A stretch of 34,266 nucleotides of DNA. It comes from Bremia lactucae (taxonomy: Eukaryota; Oomycota; Peronosporomycetes; Peronosporales; Peronosporaceae). This document shows, in pieces, positions 1 to 10,864 of the stretch; the first letter of the stretch is position 1; every line of letters begins with the position of its first letter. Where the stretch lies: assembly GCF_004359215.1 (NCBI RefSeq), contig NC_090610.1, forward strand, positions 15,730,834-15,765,099, written 5' to 3'. The position numbers and the translations under genes are program-made. The notes under the pieces were generated by a model. The model searched no databases. It was not told where the DNA came from and saw only the letters and a list, made by a program, of their open reading frames with translations.

Positions 1-200
1 AGCGTTAACAGATAGAAAGAAGAGATACTTAATTATATTAATACAGTTTTCATTTTACCCTTTTTAAGCTAGTTGCCTTAAAGAGAAGTCTTCCTCTGCA
101 CGTACTAGTGTACGTTAAATAACGTAAGGCACCACTCGCAACTGAAGTAGTGCGAAGCGGACTTGTACTGAAGCAGTACAAGTCGAAGTGCCCCGTTACA
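1..200 (+). mobile_element. LTR1 family LTR, 3' terminal part (cut by window edge)
   Basis: The stretch ends in CCCCGTTACA at position 200 and is the reverse complement of the start of the LTR copy at 12765. It carries the same hairpin series, including an 11-bp stem with a 3-nt loop at 160-184. No primer-binding site follows position 200, so it is a solo LTR or the 3' LTR of an element lying to the left. Its sense direction is opposite to element A. Confidence 0.8.
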
Positions 201-599
201 ACATTACTGAACCAGAAATCCTTTACGCCTGATTTAAAGTCGCGAAGGAGTTGCGTGTAATTTATCGTGTTACAAGAACTTATTGGTGCCTTGGAGCTTT
301 CAGCGGTTGTGACAATATATCCACCATAGCTCGCACAAAGCTGGCTTTATTAAAAGACGAGATCGTCAAGTAAGCCCATTCCTTAAAAATTATGAACCTT
401 TAGATAATTGTCTGAAAATGAAACAAATGGATTACATGAAATGTTACCAGTAATTGCCTTATTCCTCCACTTACTTTTCGTCCACGAAGCTGCATATTTA
501 GAGGAAGTTTTACGTATCCCAGCTCACAATCGCACGAGATGACTACGATTTATATGTGGTCACTTAGCTCATTTAGAAACGAGCAGGATATAAAGTAGA
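201..599. other. Intergenic, upstream of villin
   Basis: AT-rich DNA between the LTR end and the villin start codon. I see no reading frame or repeat here. It should contain the villin promoter and 5' UTR, but I could not identify a convincing core promoter. Confidence 0.5.
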
Positions 600-3516
600 A
601 TGGTGACGTTTACGGAGGCGGGCAAGAAGGCGGGGCTTGAGGCTTGGCGCATCGAGAATTTCATGCTTGTGGCTGTGTCAGCTACCGATTTGCACAAATT
701 GCATAGCGGGGATAGCTACATCTTTCTTAAGACTAGCGACGCGAAAACGTACGATTTATTTATATACAAGCTGCCCCACAATGTCTATCTCACTCGCTCT
801 GCTCTCCCTCTTGCTACTTCTATGTTTAACAGTGGCTTGACATGGAATGCCCATTTTTGGCTCGGCAAGAACACGTCCGCGGACGAAAGCGGCGTAGCTG
901 CTTACAAGACCGTCGAGCTCGACGATGCACTCGGTGGCGTGCCCGTACAGCACCGCGAGTGTCAGGGTCATGAGTCGGTGCGTGAGATTAGTCCAAATTT
1001 TTTTCATTTCTAATTTGTATGTGCGATACAGGCGCTATTTTTGTCGTACTTTAAAGAGACGGGTTTGCAGTACCTTGACGGTGGCGTATCGAGTGGCTTC
1101 CATGAGGTCAAACGTGACGATTTTGTGACACGTTTGTATCGAATTAAGGGCAAGCGTACTGTACGAGTCGAGCAGGTGCCGCTGCAGAGCTCTTCGTTAA
1201 GTGTTGACGACGCGTTTGTTCTTGACGCGGGGCTAGAGCTTTACCTTTACGCGGACAAACAAGTGAATCGCCTGGAAAAGGCCAAAGCGCTGGACTTTAT
1301 TGCGAAAATCAAAGAAGCTCGTGGAGGTCGAGTGATTGTCACGTTCATTGACGAAGAACCGGAGAATTCGGCATTCTGGAAGCTATTAGGTGGGATGCAG
1401 ACGGTCATGTGCTCTAGTGAGACGGATGAACAGCACGAGAGTATCGTGAAGAAGAACACGACGGTCTTGCGGGTCAATGGATCAACGAGCGCAAATTTAC
1501 GAGTCCAGGATGTCACGCCGTCCTCGGGCGTGCTGACAAAGGACATTTTAAACACCGAAGACGTGTTTTTACTTGATGTGGGTGATGAAGTATTCGTATG
1601 GGTTGGGAAGATGGCTTCTGCGAGTGAGCGTGCGAACGCATTATTGGCTGCGGTCCAGTATCTGAAACAGGAAAATCGTTCGTCGCAGACACCGATGACT
1701 CGTGTCGTTGAAGAGGGTGAGACGCCTTTTTTTACCGCTCTTTTCAAAGCATGGACCGAGCCAAAGAAGCTGGAGTTTGGATACCAGTCGAGCAAAGGTG
1801 TGGCAACGATGCAGAGCGATTCAAACGTGGATGTAGTTGCCTTAGCAAAAGCTGCTTCGTTGGCGGAAGAAGAAATTGGCTTGGATCCGAATGGAGATGG
1901 TAAACACGACCTTACAGTGTGGCGGGTTGAGGAGCTTGAGAGGGTTCAAGTGCCAAAGGAGCAGTATGGCCAATTTTTCGATGGGGACAGCTATATTTTG
2001 CTGCATGAAGTAACGCTGTTAAGTGGCAAAGTGATGCAAGTGATTTATTTTTGGCAGGGGCGTTTGTCGTCGACGGATGAAAAAGCGGCATCGGCGTTGT
2101 TAGCCACTTTCTTAGATGACAGGCTACACGGTGTGCCAATTCAGGTCCGTGTGACTCAAGGCAAAGAGCCGGCTCATTTTCGTGCCCTCTTTCATGGAAC
2201 GATGATCGTTCACGCCGGTGGGAAGGCTAGCGCATTTGCGAACCGGAATGACGAGGATTCCTATGACAACGACGGCGTTTCGCTTTTTCAAGTGAAAGGG
2301 ACTAATGAAAAGAACACGGTGGCTACGCAAGTGGAGGAACAAACCACGAGTCTCACGTCTGGTGACTCGTATGTTTTGGTGACTCCCAACAAGGTCTACG
2401 AATGGCATGGCGTTGGCAGCAGTTCCGCTGAATGCGAGATTGCATCTAAGGTTGCGGCAAGGCTAAGGAAGGACCGAGATATTGAGGTTGTAAAGGAAGG
2501 ATGCGAGTCGGATGAGTTTTGGAAGTTTCTTGGGGGTAAAGGCGAGTACGCCAAGACCAAGTCGTCGTTCGAAGCTCCTCATGAACCCCGCTTGTTTCAG
2601 TGCTCGAACGCGTACGGATACTTTGACGCATGTGAGATTGTTAACTTCGGTCAAGATGATCTAAATGTGGACGACGTATTTCTATTGGATACTTACACGA
2701 CTCTGTACGTGTGGATTGGTTCTGGAGCGAACGAGTCGGAGAGACGCGAGGCCATGACTCTTGCCCAAAAGTACTTAACTCTTGTAAAGAGCGACGGTCG
2801 GGATGCTGGTACACCAATCATGGCAGTACATTGTAACAGTGAGCCGCTTCTATTCACGAGCCACTTTTTGGCATGGAACAGCAATTTATTTACCAAGAAT
2901 GAGTTCTTGGACCCTTACGAGACCCGCTTGCAAAAGCTGAAGGAAGAGAAGGAGAAAAATGCTTTGAAAGATCTCGCTGGTACAATCACGAACGAAGGCT
3001 TTATAAAAGACCAAGCAGTAGCTCTCCCGAAAGCCGCTGATGCTTCGTCTATTGCTGCACCGAGGGTGATCCCTTTTTTACCGACTGACGCTCCTGTTAC
3101 AAATACTCCTTATGAATCGCAGGTCATTCCAGTAGTCTCCGCCTCAGAGTCTGAAACGAAAGCCACGACTCCTGCTTTGGTGCCATTAAAGATCATTCCA
3201 GCTCCAGCTTCGAAATCGGGAACGGCTACCACTGCTCCTGCGATAGCTAAGGCCACTGGCAGCGCTGGCGAGACATTTACATACGAGCAGCTTACCAATG
3301 GTGTTGAGGGGATCGACATTACAAGAAAGGAGGTGCGTTCTTGTCTTTGCAAACCTAGTTTCACAGGTCTGACAGAGGTTAAATGTGGTTAATATTTATT
3401 AGACGTATCTCTCCGACGCTGAATTCCACACTGTGATGAGTGTAAGCAAGGAAGAGTTTCAACAACTTCCCAAGTGGAAGCAGCAGGCTAAAAAGAGGGA
3501 GGTCGACCTCTTTTAA
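600..3516 (+). CDS. Villin/gelsolin-family actin-binding protein with headpiece (4 exons)
   Basis: Proposed exons are 600-748, 833-977, 1032-3332 and 3403-3516, giving 902 residues. Introns are 84, 54 and 70 bp, all GT-AG. The first is a multiple of three without stops, so a plain ORF reads through it, but removing it restores the gelsolin repeat 1 core ([14 protein letters not shown]). The protein has six gelsolin repeats, seen in the recurrent GDSY and DVFLLD signatures. A Pro/Ala/Thr-rich linker follows, then a C-terminal headpiece ending in KKREVDLF, with the typical LPKWKQ motif. Villins cap, sever, nucleate or bundle actin filaments, usually under calcium control, in the cytoplasm. The length fits a full villin (about 800-950 residues). 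The headpiece is only in frame after the last intron is removed, so an unspliced call would truncate the protein at 3392. Family call is firm; exon 1 and exact activities are inferred. Confidence 0.93.
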
Positions 3517-3666
3517 GGTCCTTGGACCCTGAAAATTTCTATTCGGAAATTTCAAGTGCATTTGGAAATAAAAATAACGAAAGTAATTAAATTTGACATT
3601 ACAAATGTGTCAATATATTTTTAAGATGCAAAATTATACTGTTATCTTTACCTTTCAAATCCGACA

Positions 3667-4473
3667 ATGCAGCGAGTCCCGAAGCTCGCGCCGTTCATTC
3701 CAAGCGGCAACGGAGTGCTAGATCACGCACTCGATCTACTAGCTCTCTCAAATGAAGACATACTGTTCGATCTAGGCTGCGGCGATGCACGGGTTCTCGT
3801 GCACGCAGCGGAAAAGACAAGCGCAAGGTTCGCTTGTTTAGCAATTCAAAACTCCTTTAATTGGCTCCTTCATTGGCTTTACTGCAGGTGTATTGGTGTC
3901 GAGTACGATATGGATCTCATTAGGCGAGCCCGGACACGCGTCGAGGTGGCGCACGTGCGGGTGTAGCACGATGTCGACAACTGATAATCTCTGTGTTGCC
4001 ATTGTGAAGGAGCATGGAATGAAAGCTCGAGTGGATATCCGACATGGAGACGCATTGAAGGTGGACCTTACACTAGCGACGGCATTATTCCTATACCTTG
4101 TGCCTCAAGTAAGAGCAATGTTGTTGTTGCCATGTGTGAGCGGCCATAGTCTTTTATTGATTTGCAAAATTGATATTTGCAGGGAATTAAGATTCTTCTG
4201 CCAAAGTATTTGCATTGTGCTTTTGCAAGATAATGGGATGACCGTTAAATTAAATTACTGGTGCGAGGTGCTTAGGCTAGAAGAAGCGCGGAGACTGCAT
4301 GTACGCATAGTGTCGTACGTTTTCGCCATACCGGGCTGGATACCTGATGACCAGCGCAGCTTTAAAGGCACTAGAGTAAGTCTATTCATTGAATGTGATA
4401 TCATCTCACCTTCATATTTGCGGCTCAGATTTATCTATACAAGTCTTCAGTTACGCCGGTCCTTTTAACTTAG
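3667..4473 (+). CDS. Class I SAM-dependent methyltransferase (6 short exons)
   Basis: Proposed exons are 3667-3827, 3888-3945, 4010-4108, 4183-4205, 4276-4375 and 4429-4473, giving 161 residues. Introns are 60, 64, 74, 70 and 53 bp, all GT-AG. Methyltransferase motif I is clear (ILFDLGCGDARVLV, about residues 36-49), followed by the acidic end of strand 2 (GVEYD). The later segments LFLYLVPQ and VRIVSYVFAIPGW match the strand 4-5 region of small methyltransferases resembling the FAM173/ATPSCKMT lysine methyltransferases. That assignment is tentative and the substrate is unknown. Without splicing, the gene appears as two broken overlapping frames. Exon 4 is a 23-nt microexon. I chose the start because it is the first ATG of the frame that reaches motif I. 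Whether the protein is nuclear, cytosolic or mitochondrial cannot be read from the sequence. Confidence 0.8.
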
Positions 4474-4602
4474 CTCGATTTAACCCCAACGCAACATGTC
4501 ATTTTTTGCCAGATTCTTAATATGATCTCTTTCTAAAAAGAAAGAGCAGTATTCATCATTTTATTGCATTCTCGCAGGAAACAAGCAGCTTAACTATGTA
4601 GC

Positions 4603-4975
4603 TTAGAACTGGCGAGATTTTATTTCCTCCTGAACAGCAATGGCCGCCGAGTATGAGTTGGCGGCATATGTAGCATAGTTCCGATTTTTTGAGTGCGTTG
4701 TCACGATGTACTGCCGCGGAATTTCCGGAAATCCTTCAGGACTCGTGCGCTGGTGGTGCCGGTGAAAACCAGCTTTCCTGGAAGCCGGTATGTCATCGTG
4801 CAGCCGCCACTTAGCACCCTCGGCTACCTGCGACAGGTGCACCTGCATCCATAAGTAGTAAGTGGTCAGCATAAGTCATCATAAAGATATTAGTGCGACG
4901 CACCAAAGCATCTTCTTCGCTTCGGCTTTTAGCCATAAACTTCGCGAGAAAGTCGCCAATGGGGTTGGTCGCCAT
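4603..4975 (-). CDS. Small hypothetical protein, 103 residues, two exons
   Basis: I do not recognise this protein. Reading the minus strand, exon 1 is 4975-4904 (24 codons from MATNPIGDF) and exon 2 is 4842-4603, joined by a 61-bp GT-AG intron (4843-4903). The product is basic and hydrophilic, with a HRHHQR cluster and a C-terminal half rich in Ala and Tyr (NYATYAANSY). I see no signal peptide or membrane segment. It is convergent with the methyltransferase, 129 bp away. Support comes from the splice pair restoring one clean frame from an ATG. Against it are its shortness and the lack of a family match. An expressed short protein is plausible but unproven. Confidence 0.55.
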
Positions 4976-5113
4976 TACAAACACTAGGCGCCGCTTGTTG
5001 CTAACTAAATCTCTGTGAAATTGTTAGATGCGTTTTAAGTAAAACCTCCAAGGTTAAATAATACCCCTCAATTCAATGGTATTCCTAAATTTCGTGTATT
5101 CGAATGCAAACCA

Positions 5114-6804
5114 TTATGTATTTATGAAGTTATCCCAAGCGGACGGGCCACCAAAGCCCACATCTGGCGTTAAATTGATCTGCGACAAGTCCACAGCATT
5201 CACTTTCGTGCCGCGTTGGACCTGCTTCGTCATTTTCAAATGCTTCAAGGCGACAACACCGCTGGCGACTTCCTTTGGCTGCCGCTGGTCTTTCAATTTG
5301 TCCCGTTTGTCCTTCCACTTTTTTTCCTTGACAGCGTTCACTGATGCCGTTTCAAGCACCTCAGTAATTAACTTCTTGGTGGCCTTGTTCTTTTCCGCGT
5401 GGAATTTCAATTTCTTTCTCTCAGGCTCAGAAAAGACACCAGCGTCCATCGTGAGCCTGTCCGCTGCCAACCGCTCCGTCTTGCGCTGTTTCTTCCCCTT
5501 CTTCTCTTTTTTTGAAAGCTTTGTAGCATCAATAGCGTCGACGCGAGTACTTGTTAAGTTCGTTTTTTGTTTGTCGCTATCGTCGCCCATTCGCTTTCTT
5601 GTGACAATTTTCGGATTTGAAAACGACTTTGCCGTTTTGTCTTCTTTCGGTGGCGCAACATAGCCGTGTACACGCTTATCCAGCACGCGAACGGCATCAC
5701 GAACTACCAAGTGTGGAAACAGCCGCTTCATTTTAAAATTGTACTGCTTGTGCTTGGCATCGAGCTTTTTAGCTTCTTTCCCCATCTGTTTTACGTTTCC
5801 ATAATCTTGAATATTGTTTTTTTCCTTCTTTTCGTCATCGCTATCGACCTTATCGCCTTCGTCGTCACTTTCACTGCAATTTTCTTCGACAGGTTGCGCC
5901 AAAGTAGTAAGCGTTCGCCCACAGATGGGGTTGCCAGCCAAATTCAACTGTCGTAGGTTTTCAAGCGTACTCAAAGCATCCAGACCCGACCAATCATCAA
6001 TGTCATTGTGACTTAACTCCAACACTCTAAGATTTTCTGCAAAGTTAAAGGAAGCGCCATTAAGTTAGCCAACAGATAGATTGATTTTACAAAATGCGAA
6101 GTGCCTTACTTAACTGAGCCAGATGCGCTGGAATGGCCTTTATTCGGTTGTGTGATAGGCGTAGCTCCGTGATTTCCGATAGCTGGCTTAGGTTTGGAAT
6201 CTCCTCAATTAAATTGTGCGATCTATATAATGAACACAGTAAGCACACTAGATCCACAAAGCCTTATTTAGCACAACCCGCACATGGAAATTTTTTTGAG
6301 ACTTGGAAGTCCATCCACGACACGCTGCGGTATTTTTGTAATGTTGTTATGACTCAATATAAGCGAGTTAAGATTTGGAAGTTTTGGGATCCAGTCCAAA
6401 GTCGAAATCGAATTGTTGTTAAGTACTAGCGCCTTGAGCGTGCGCGCGTTGCGTATCACCTCGAATGGAACGCGCGTCACGTGATTTTCGGAAGCGTTGA
6501 GTATTACCAACTTTTTTAAATGCTGTATTTCAGCGAGGCCATCGCCGTTTAAATTGTTGTCCGTGAGCTTGAGCATTGTCACTCGCGGCACTGATTTGAG
6601 CTCTGAAAGCTTGGTGAGTTTGTTGTGGCTCAGATCCAGTTTAGTGGCTGCATCAATTCCCTCAAGGCTCAGGATGCGTTCAATACCACGGCTTGTAAGA
6701 TCCACATGCTTTCCATCAAGGCTAAGGATCTCGTTGCGGTATTGTTGCAATTTCTCAGACGTTAGCTTGTTAATACGGCGCTTGCCATCGCTTGCCATGA
6801 CCAT
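5114..6804 (-). CDS. Leucine-rich-repeat protein with lysine-rich C-terminal tail (3 exons)
   Basis: Minus-strand exons are 6804-6284, 6222-6110 and 6036-5114, giving 518 residues, or 516 if the second Met at 6798 is used. Introns are 61 and 73 bp. The N-terminal half, about residues 45-265, holds about nine short LRRs of the SDS22/protein-phosphatase-1-regulator type (for example LDLSHNKLTKLSEL and LVLNNNSISTLDWI), and both introns interrupt LRRs. A short acidic patch (SESDDEGDKVDSDDEKKEK) follows. Next is a conserved-looking block, LFPHLVVRDAVRVLDKRVHGY, and then a long Lys/Arg-rich tail ending in SAWDNFINT. The charged tail suggests a nuclear or nucleolar protein, but this is inferred from composition. 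LRRs act as binding surfaces; the partner is unknown. The gene is divergently arranged with respect to the serine-rich gene at 8658. Confidence 0.85.
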
Positions 6805-6992
6805 TTGAAAGGAATTACGATATTAGTCACTAAAATGGGGAAGTTTTGTTAAAATACAGTGTCACGCAGAGATTAGCCAATGATACGTGGTAAGAAAATT
6901 AAACTTTTGGGCGACTGTAATTATATCTTGTCACATGGCAAAGCCGCGTGGCTGACACTTTAAGCGTTGCGTAACTACTGTAGACAATCAAC

Positions 6993-7366
6993 AACTTGCA
7001 GGTCGCTAATGTTTTGGTGTTGCGCTACTCGGCGCCCAATTCGTCGTGCATTACATATGCAGGTAGCAATACACTTGGAGCACTTTTTAAGTGCAGCATG
7101 GAGATAATTTGTTTAAATACTAAATAAGCACAAACGCACTTATTAAACATAGATCCACTTCAGCAACATATGCTATCGATAACTTGCAGGTCGCTAATGT
7201 TTTGGTGTTGCGCTACTCGGCGCCCAATTCGTCGTGCATTACATATGCAGGTAGCAATACACTTGGAGCACTTTTTAAGTGCAGCATGGAGATAATTTGT
7301 TTAAATACTAAATAAGCGCAAACGCACTTATTAAACATAGATCCACTTCAGCAACATATGCTATCG
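6993..7366. repeat. Tandem duplication of a 188-bp unit
   Basis: Positions 6993-7178 recur at 7181-7366 with a period of 188 bp. By eye I found one substitution (AAGCACAAAC against AAGCGCAAAC). Each copy holds CTCGGCGCCCAATTCGTCG and an AT-rich end. The high identity implies a recent duplication. Confidence 0.9.
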
Positions 7367-7620
7367 CACGAAGGCATTCGAGAGAGTTTATCGCGCAGTC
7401 TACGTGTAATCTTGCGATTTATGATTCTTTTAATTCAGAATACGCCCAGAGCAAGAATGACTTTATGAAGGTGATAATTCTAGGGGCATAGAATAATGCT
7501 AATAAGTTGCAAGAACTTGAGGCATGAACCGTGTTTCTCTGCATAAAACACTTCTTCAAAGCTGGTAAAGTCGACAAGTGGCGAGAGTCAAAGCCACAAT
7601 CATTACCTACCCACTTAGGT

Positions 7621-7748
7621 ATTCCTGTGGCAGCAAGCTGCAAATAGAGATGCATATTGTTTATTGACATCGTGTCTCTTGGCCAGATTCCTGTGTCAGC
7701 AATCAGCGAATAAAGATGCCTAATGGTAATTGTCATCGTGTCTCTTGC
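7621..7748. repeat. Diverged direct repeat, about 62 bp, period 66
   Basis: Both copies begin ATTCCTGTG and end CATCGTGTCTCTTG (7621-7682 and 7687-7748), with scattered substitutions between. The function is unknown and no gene overlaps it convincingly. Confidence 0.65.
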
Positions 7749-8657
7749 GCGGATGCCGATCAGATTGGCACAAATGGCCAGGTGGTGGTGGGTACTAGCT
7801 AATTAATCGAAGATGCATAGACGACACCTCTTCATTTAGAAAATACAGAGAGAGGGCTCAATCGTTAATTAATGAAATACCATCATGCTGATTCGCATTG
7901 CGAGGGCGTGGAAAGCTGCTCTTTTTTATTCTTATGATGATGTGCCAGCTTTTTTAAGTCGATATTTATCACTATAGTACTTTTGAAAGTGAAATTATAT
8001 GTTGCTGTTACTGACGCCGTGAAGTACGATAAGGACCAGACGACCTTTACTGGAGCCATACCGGTACAAATGAAGGCCAAGATGGTTCCATGACTGCCCG
8101 CTGCAACATCATAAACTTGCTGAAAGGCGAGTTGCATGATCTACAGCAAGCAAGTCTGACAACAAACGAAGCAACCTACACCCCATCTTCAAGCTCTTCA
8201 GCTGTTTCGAGTCTGTCTTCAATTCAAGCATTCTAATCTAGCCCGCCCGACAAACCTGATACTTTACACAATAACATAACATAATGAGAGGAAATATAGA
8301 GGGCTCATACGTTCAGACGGCGGCGACTTGAGCTTAGCACATACAGATCGCACCCGAAAGGTCCGCGCGAGCTGAAAAGGCGACCGGATGGGCTTCGGGG
8401 AAAAGGGCGCGAGGTGACGACGACAGGCCATTAACGCGGAAATGCGCAACCAGCTTTGAACGTGAATACTACTCACTTGAGCACTTGACGACCAGAACGC
8501 AGTAGCATCTTGGTGGGATTCCGACGACAGGCGCAACCTTTCGCTCTGTCTGCTTCACGTTCTGCCACAGATTTAATCGCCAAGGCCCAATTACCGACTC
8601 TTCATTGCTGCAATATCGAGCAGAGTACATTTATTCGTTGACGCTATATTTACTATT

Positions 8658-9371
8658 ATGATGGTCGACCCGCGCTACGCATCAGTCATGCGCAGCACGC
8701 GTAGCGGCAACTACTATAAAGTGCCTCTTTCCGCAAATGCCACTAAACACGCACCCGATATAGCTCGGTCCGCTAACTACGACAGATATGAGCACAAGGG
8801 AGTGACAGCTGCCTGGGGCACCTCTACCATGCGCCGACTGCCTGCAGTGGCCAAGCGCCGCGACCTCAATTCTTCTCTCGACGGCATCATGCTCTCCAAG
8901 GACGCACATACCTTCCAACCAGCCTTTGCCTTCGATCTCAACATGCTCGTGGCCTCACTTACGAAAACATCCACCAGCTCGAGTAATAGCTCGTCTTCTG
9001 GCGAGCCAGCATCGGAGCCCATGCCAGAATACTCACGAATACCTGAAGCCACGACACCTGAACAACGCGGACGACGTGGGGCCCTTTCGGGTGAGGATGA
9101 ACTCGCGCGTTCTTTCTCACCGTCCGCCACGACTCCCCCAAAGAACAGCATTATTTCATATAGCTTAAATAAGCGCAAGCAGAGGAGGCTGGCAGCGAAG
9201 GCACTGGCCGCTGCATCCGCGGATGGGCCAACTTTTGAGGTTGCCTTGGCCGACGCCGGCAATGAGCATAATCTGCAGTGCGTGCCTCGTTTTGTGCCCG
9301 AGTACCAGTCCGACGCCATTGCTTCGCGAAATCGCGAGCTTTCGCTGGATCAGCAAAGTTACGCTTTATAA
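8658..9371 (+). CDS. Hypothetical serine-rich protein, 237 residues
   Basis: A single open frame without introns, starting MMVDPRYASV; the second Met at 8661 is equally possible. I do not recognise the family. The N-terminal third is basic with aromatic residues (SGNYYKVP, SANYDRYEHKG). The middle is a Ser/Thr-rich low-complexity stretch (KTSTSSSNSSSSGEP). A basic KRKQRRLAAKALAAA helix-like segment lies near residue 170. I see no signal peptide, membrane span or RXLR-type motif, so it is probably intracellular and largely disordered. GC content and codon use resemble the neighbouring genes rather than the repeats. The minus-strand frames across it are shadows. Confidence 0.7.
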   Translation: MMVDPRYASVMRSTRSGNYYKVPLSANATKHAPDIARSANYDRYEHKGVTAAWGTSTMRRLPAVAKRRDLNSSLDGIMLSKDAHTFQPAFAFDLNMLVASLTKTSTSSSNSSSSGEPASEPMPEYSRIPEATTPEQRGRRGALSGEDELARSFSPSATTPPKNSIISYSLNKRKQRRLAAKALAAASADGPTFEVALADAGNEHNLQCVPRFVPEYQSDAIASRNRELSLDQQSYAL

Positions 9372-9604
9372 GACGGAGCAATTTACAGCCTTTGTCATCT
9401 AGCTAGTCAGTCCCTAATTATTAATCCATATGGAGTAAGTCTATTAACGCCGAATGGAAGCTCGATATTTTGACACTTAATAAGAAAGTATGCATCGTAA
9501 GTCGCACACTGAAGACAATAACGACATCAGCATAACCCGTTAGGACAACACCGCGTAATATAAGGAAACGAATTACTTGCGAACATTGCAGCCATAGCAA
9601 AGGT

Positions 9605-10744
9605 ATGGGCCAAGGACCGAGCGCTATTCCGACGTCAGAGGTGAAAGCTCTCGTCGACCTTTACGACGCGCTAAATGGTGACCGTTGGCGCCGCCGCGAC
9701 GGCTGGAAACAGCCCACACGCGACCCAAAGCATTGGTTTGGCGTCGAGGTGGTCATGGGCCACGTCGTGGCACTTGAACTGCCGACTAACGAGCTGAGCG
9801 GATGTCTTCCATCCACGAGTCTCGCGCGGCTACCGCACCTTTGTGTTCTCGACCTCTCGAAAAATCAGCTGCGCGGAAGTATTCCAGCCGAGTTGGGTAA
9901 GCTTTCTGCCCTAAAACGCTTGGACCTGAGCTGCAATGATCTCACGGGCGCTATTCCATCCAGTATTGGCAATTGCCACCAGCTGGAAGAGCTAAATTTG
10001 TATCAAAACTCGCTGTCTGGGACTATAAATAAGGAGCTGGGAAAGCTGCTGAATTTGCGAACGCTGCAGCTGCAGCATAATAGCTTGTGCGGTGCGGTGC
10101 CTGCAGCGCTCTGTGAGCTAGTGCATCTCGTTACATTAAGCTTGCGAGGTAATTGCCTCATTGGACACATTCCAGCAGAGATTGGCCGCTTAGAGTCGCT
10201 TGTTTTTCTCTCACTTCGCAACAACGAGCTCACAGGTGTCATCCCGTCATCGCTCGGGTGCTGTAAAGTACTCGAGTTTATTAATCTTTCTAGCAATCAA
10301 CTGCGCGGAGACATTCCTGCGACAATAGGCGACCTAGAATGTCTTGAATATCTTTATCTCTTTGACAACGCTTTGGAAGGACGAGTGCCAGGCAGTATCG
10401 CAAGACTGAAATTGCTGAAGGAGTCGGACTTTCGTGACAATCGTCTACATGGTGAGCTACCCAATCTCTTGGATGGATGCTCTAGTCTTGAGGCTGTTAT
10501 GACGAAGTGGAAGGGTAGGAAAGCCAGCTACCGCCACGCCATGTTCGGGGACCCCATGCCTAGTCCCGATATACCACTCACGTCATCGCATCAGTTCTTG
10601 CAGACGCTTGAAGATCTGCCAGCCGCTTTGTCCAACACTTTCTTTGGTCTAAGCTTTGTGCACAAAAGCGAGTGGGACCGAGCTTCAAAGGACGACCGTG
10701 TTGACAATTTTTCGTCGTGTTGCCGAATCTTCACGCAATTGTGA
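9605..10744 (+). CDS. Plant-type LRR protein with myristoylation-like N-terminus
   Basis: An intronless 379-residue protein. It opens MGQGPS, which fits the MGxxxS/T pattern for N-myristoylation. An LRR N-terminal cap-like segment follows (LVDLYDALNGDRWRRRDGW, about residues 16-34). About nine plant-specific-type LRRs of 24 residues come next, with the GxIPxxLGxLxxLxxLDLSxN pattern (about residues 58-290). The tail is a non-repeat C-terminus of about 85 residues. There is no signal peptide, transmembrane segment or kinase domain, so it is not a receptor kinase. An intracellular, possibly membrane-anchored, scaffold or recognition protein is the simplest inference. It is convergent with RRP36 (120 bp between stop codons). 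The ligand is unknown. Confidence 0.88.
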   Translation: MGQGPSAIPTSEVKALVDLYDALNGDRWRRRDGWKQPTRDPKHWFGVEVVMGHVVALELPTNELSGCLPSTSLARLPHLCVLDLSKNQLRGSIPAELGKLSALKRLDLSCNDLTGAIPSSIGNCHQLEELNLYQNSLSGTINKELGKLLNLRTLQLQHNSLCGAVPAALCELVHLVTLSLRGNCLIGHIPAEIGRLESLVFLSLRNNELTGVIPSSLGCCKVLEFINLSSNQLRGDIPATIGDLECLEYLYLFDNALEGRVPGSIARLKLLKESDFRDNRLHGELPNLLDGCSSLEAVMTKWKGRKASYRHAMFGDPMPSPDIPLTSSHQFLQTLEDLPAALSNTFFGLSFVHKSEWDRASKDDRVDNFSSCCRIFTQL

Positions 10745-10864
10745 CTATCACTTATTGGAAATCGTGAAGTAATAGGCGAAATAAAGGATGTAAATATCGT
10801 GTAATCGTCATTTATTTAAAAGTTATGTGCAGTGGTTATCTAACGCTTTCACAGTGTTCCCAGC

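Larger units (their letters stand above)
6805..8657. other. Long intergenic region, no convincing gene
   Basis: About 1.85 kb between divergent genes. Frames of 70-105 codons exist on the minus strand (7419-7736, 7883-8137, 8264-8536) but show no recognisable domain, no splice continuity and no consistent codon preference. The region contains two sets of short tandem duplications, described separately. It should also hold the promoters of both flanking genes. Confidence 0.5.

Noticed and set aside
1041..3392. Villin as a single 783-codon ORF starting at 1041
   Set aside because: It would lack the start of gelsolin repeat 1 and the headpiece; both are restored by short GT-AG introns.
3893..4468. 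191-codon ORF as a separate gene
   Set aside because: It reads through four introns of the methyltransferase; only parts of it coincide with real exons.
7419..7736. 105-codon minus-strand frame
   Set aside because: It spans the diverged 66-bp direct repeat, has no domain, no splice partner and no coding-like composition.
8658..9371. Secreted RXLR-type effector
   Set aside because: There is no hydrophobic signal peptide at the start and no RXLR-dEER arrangement.
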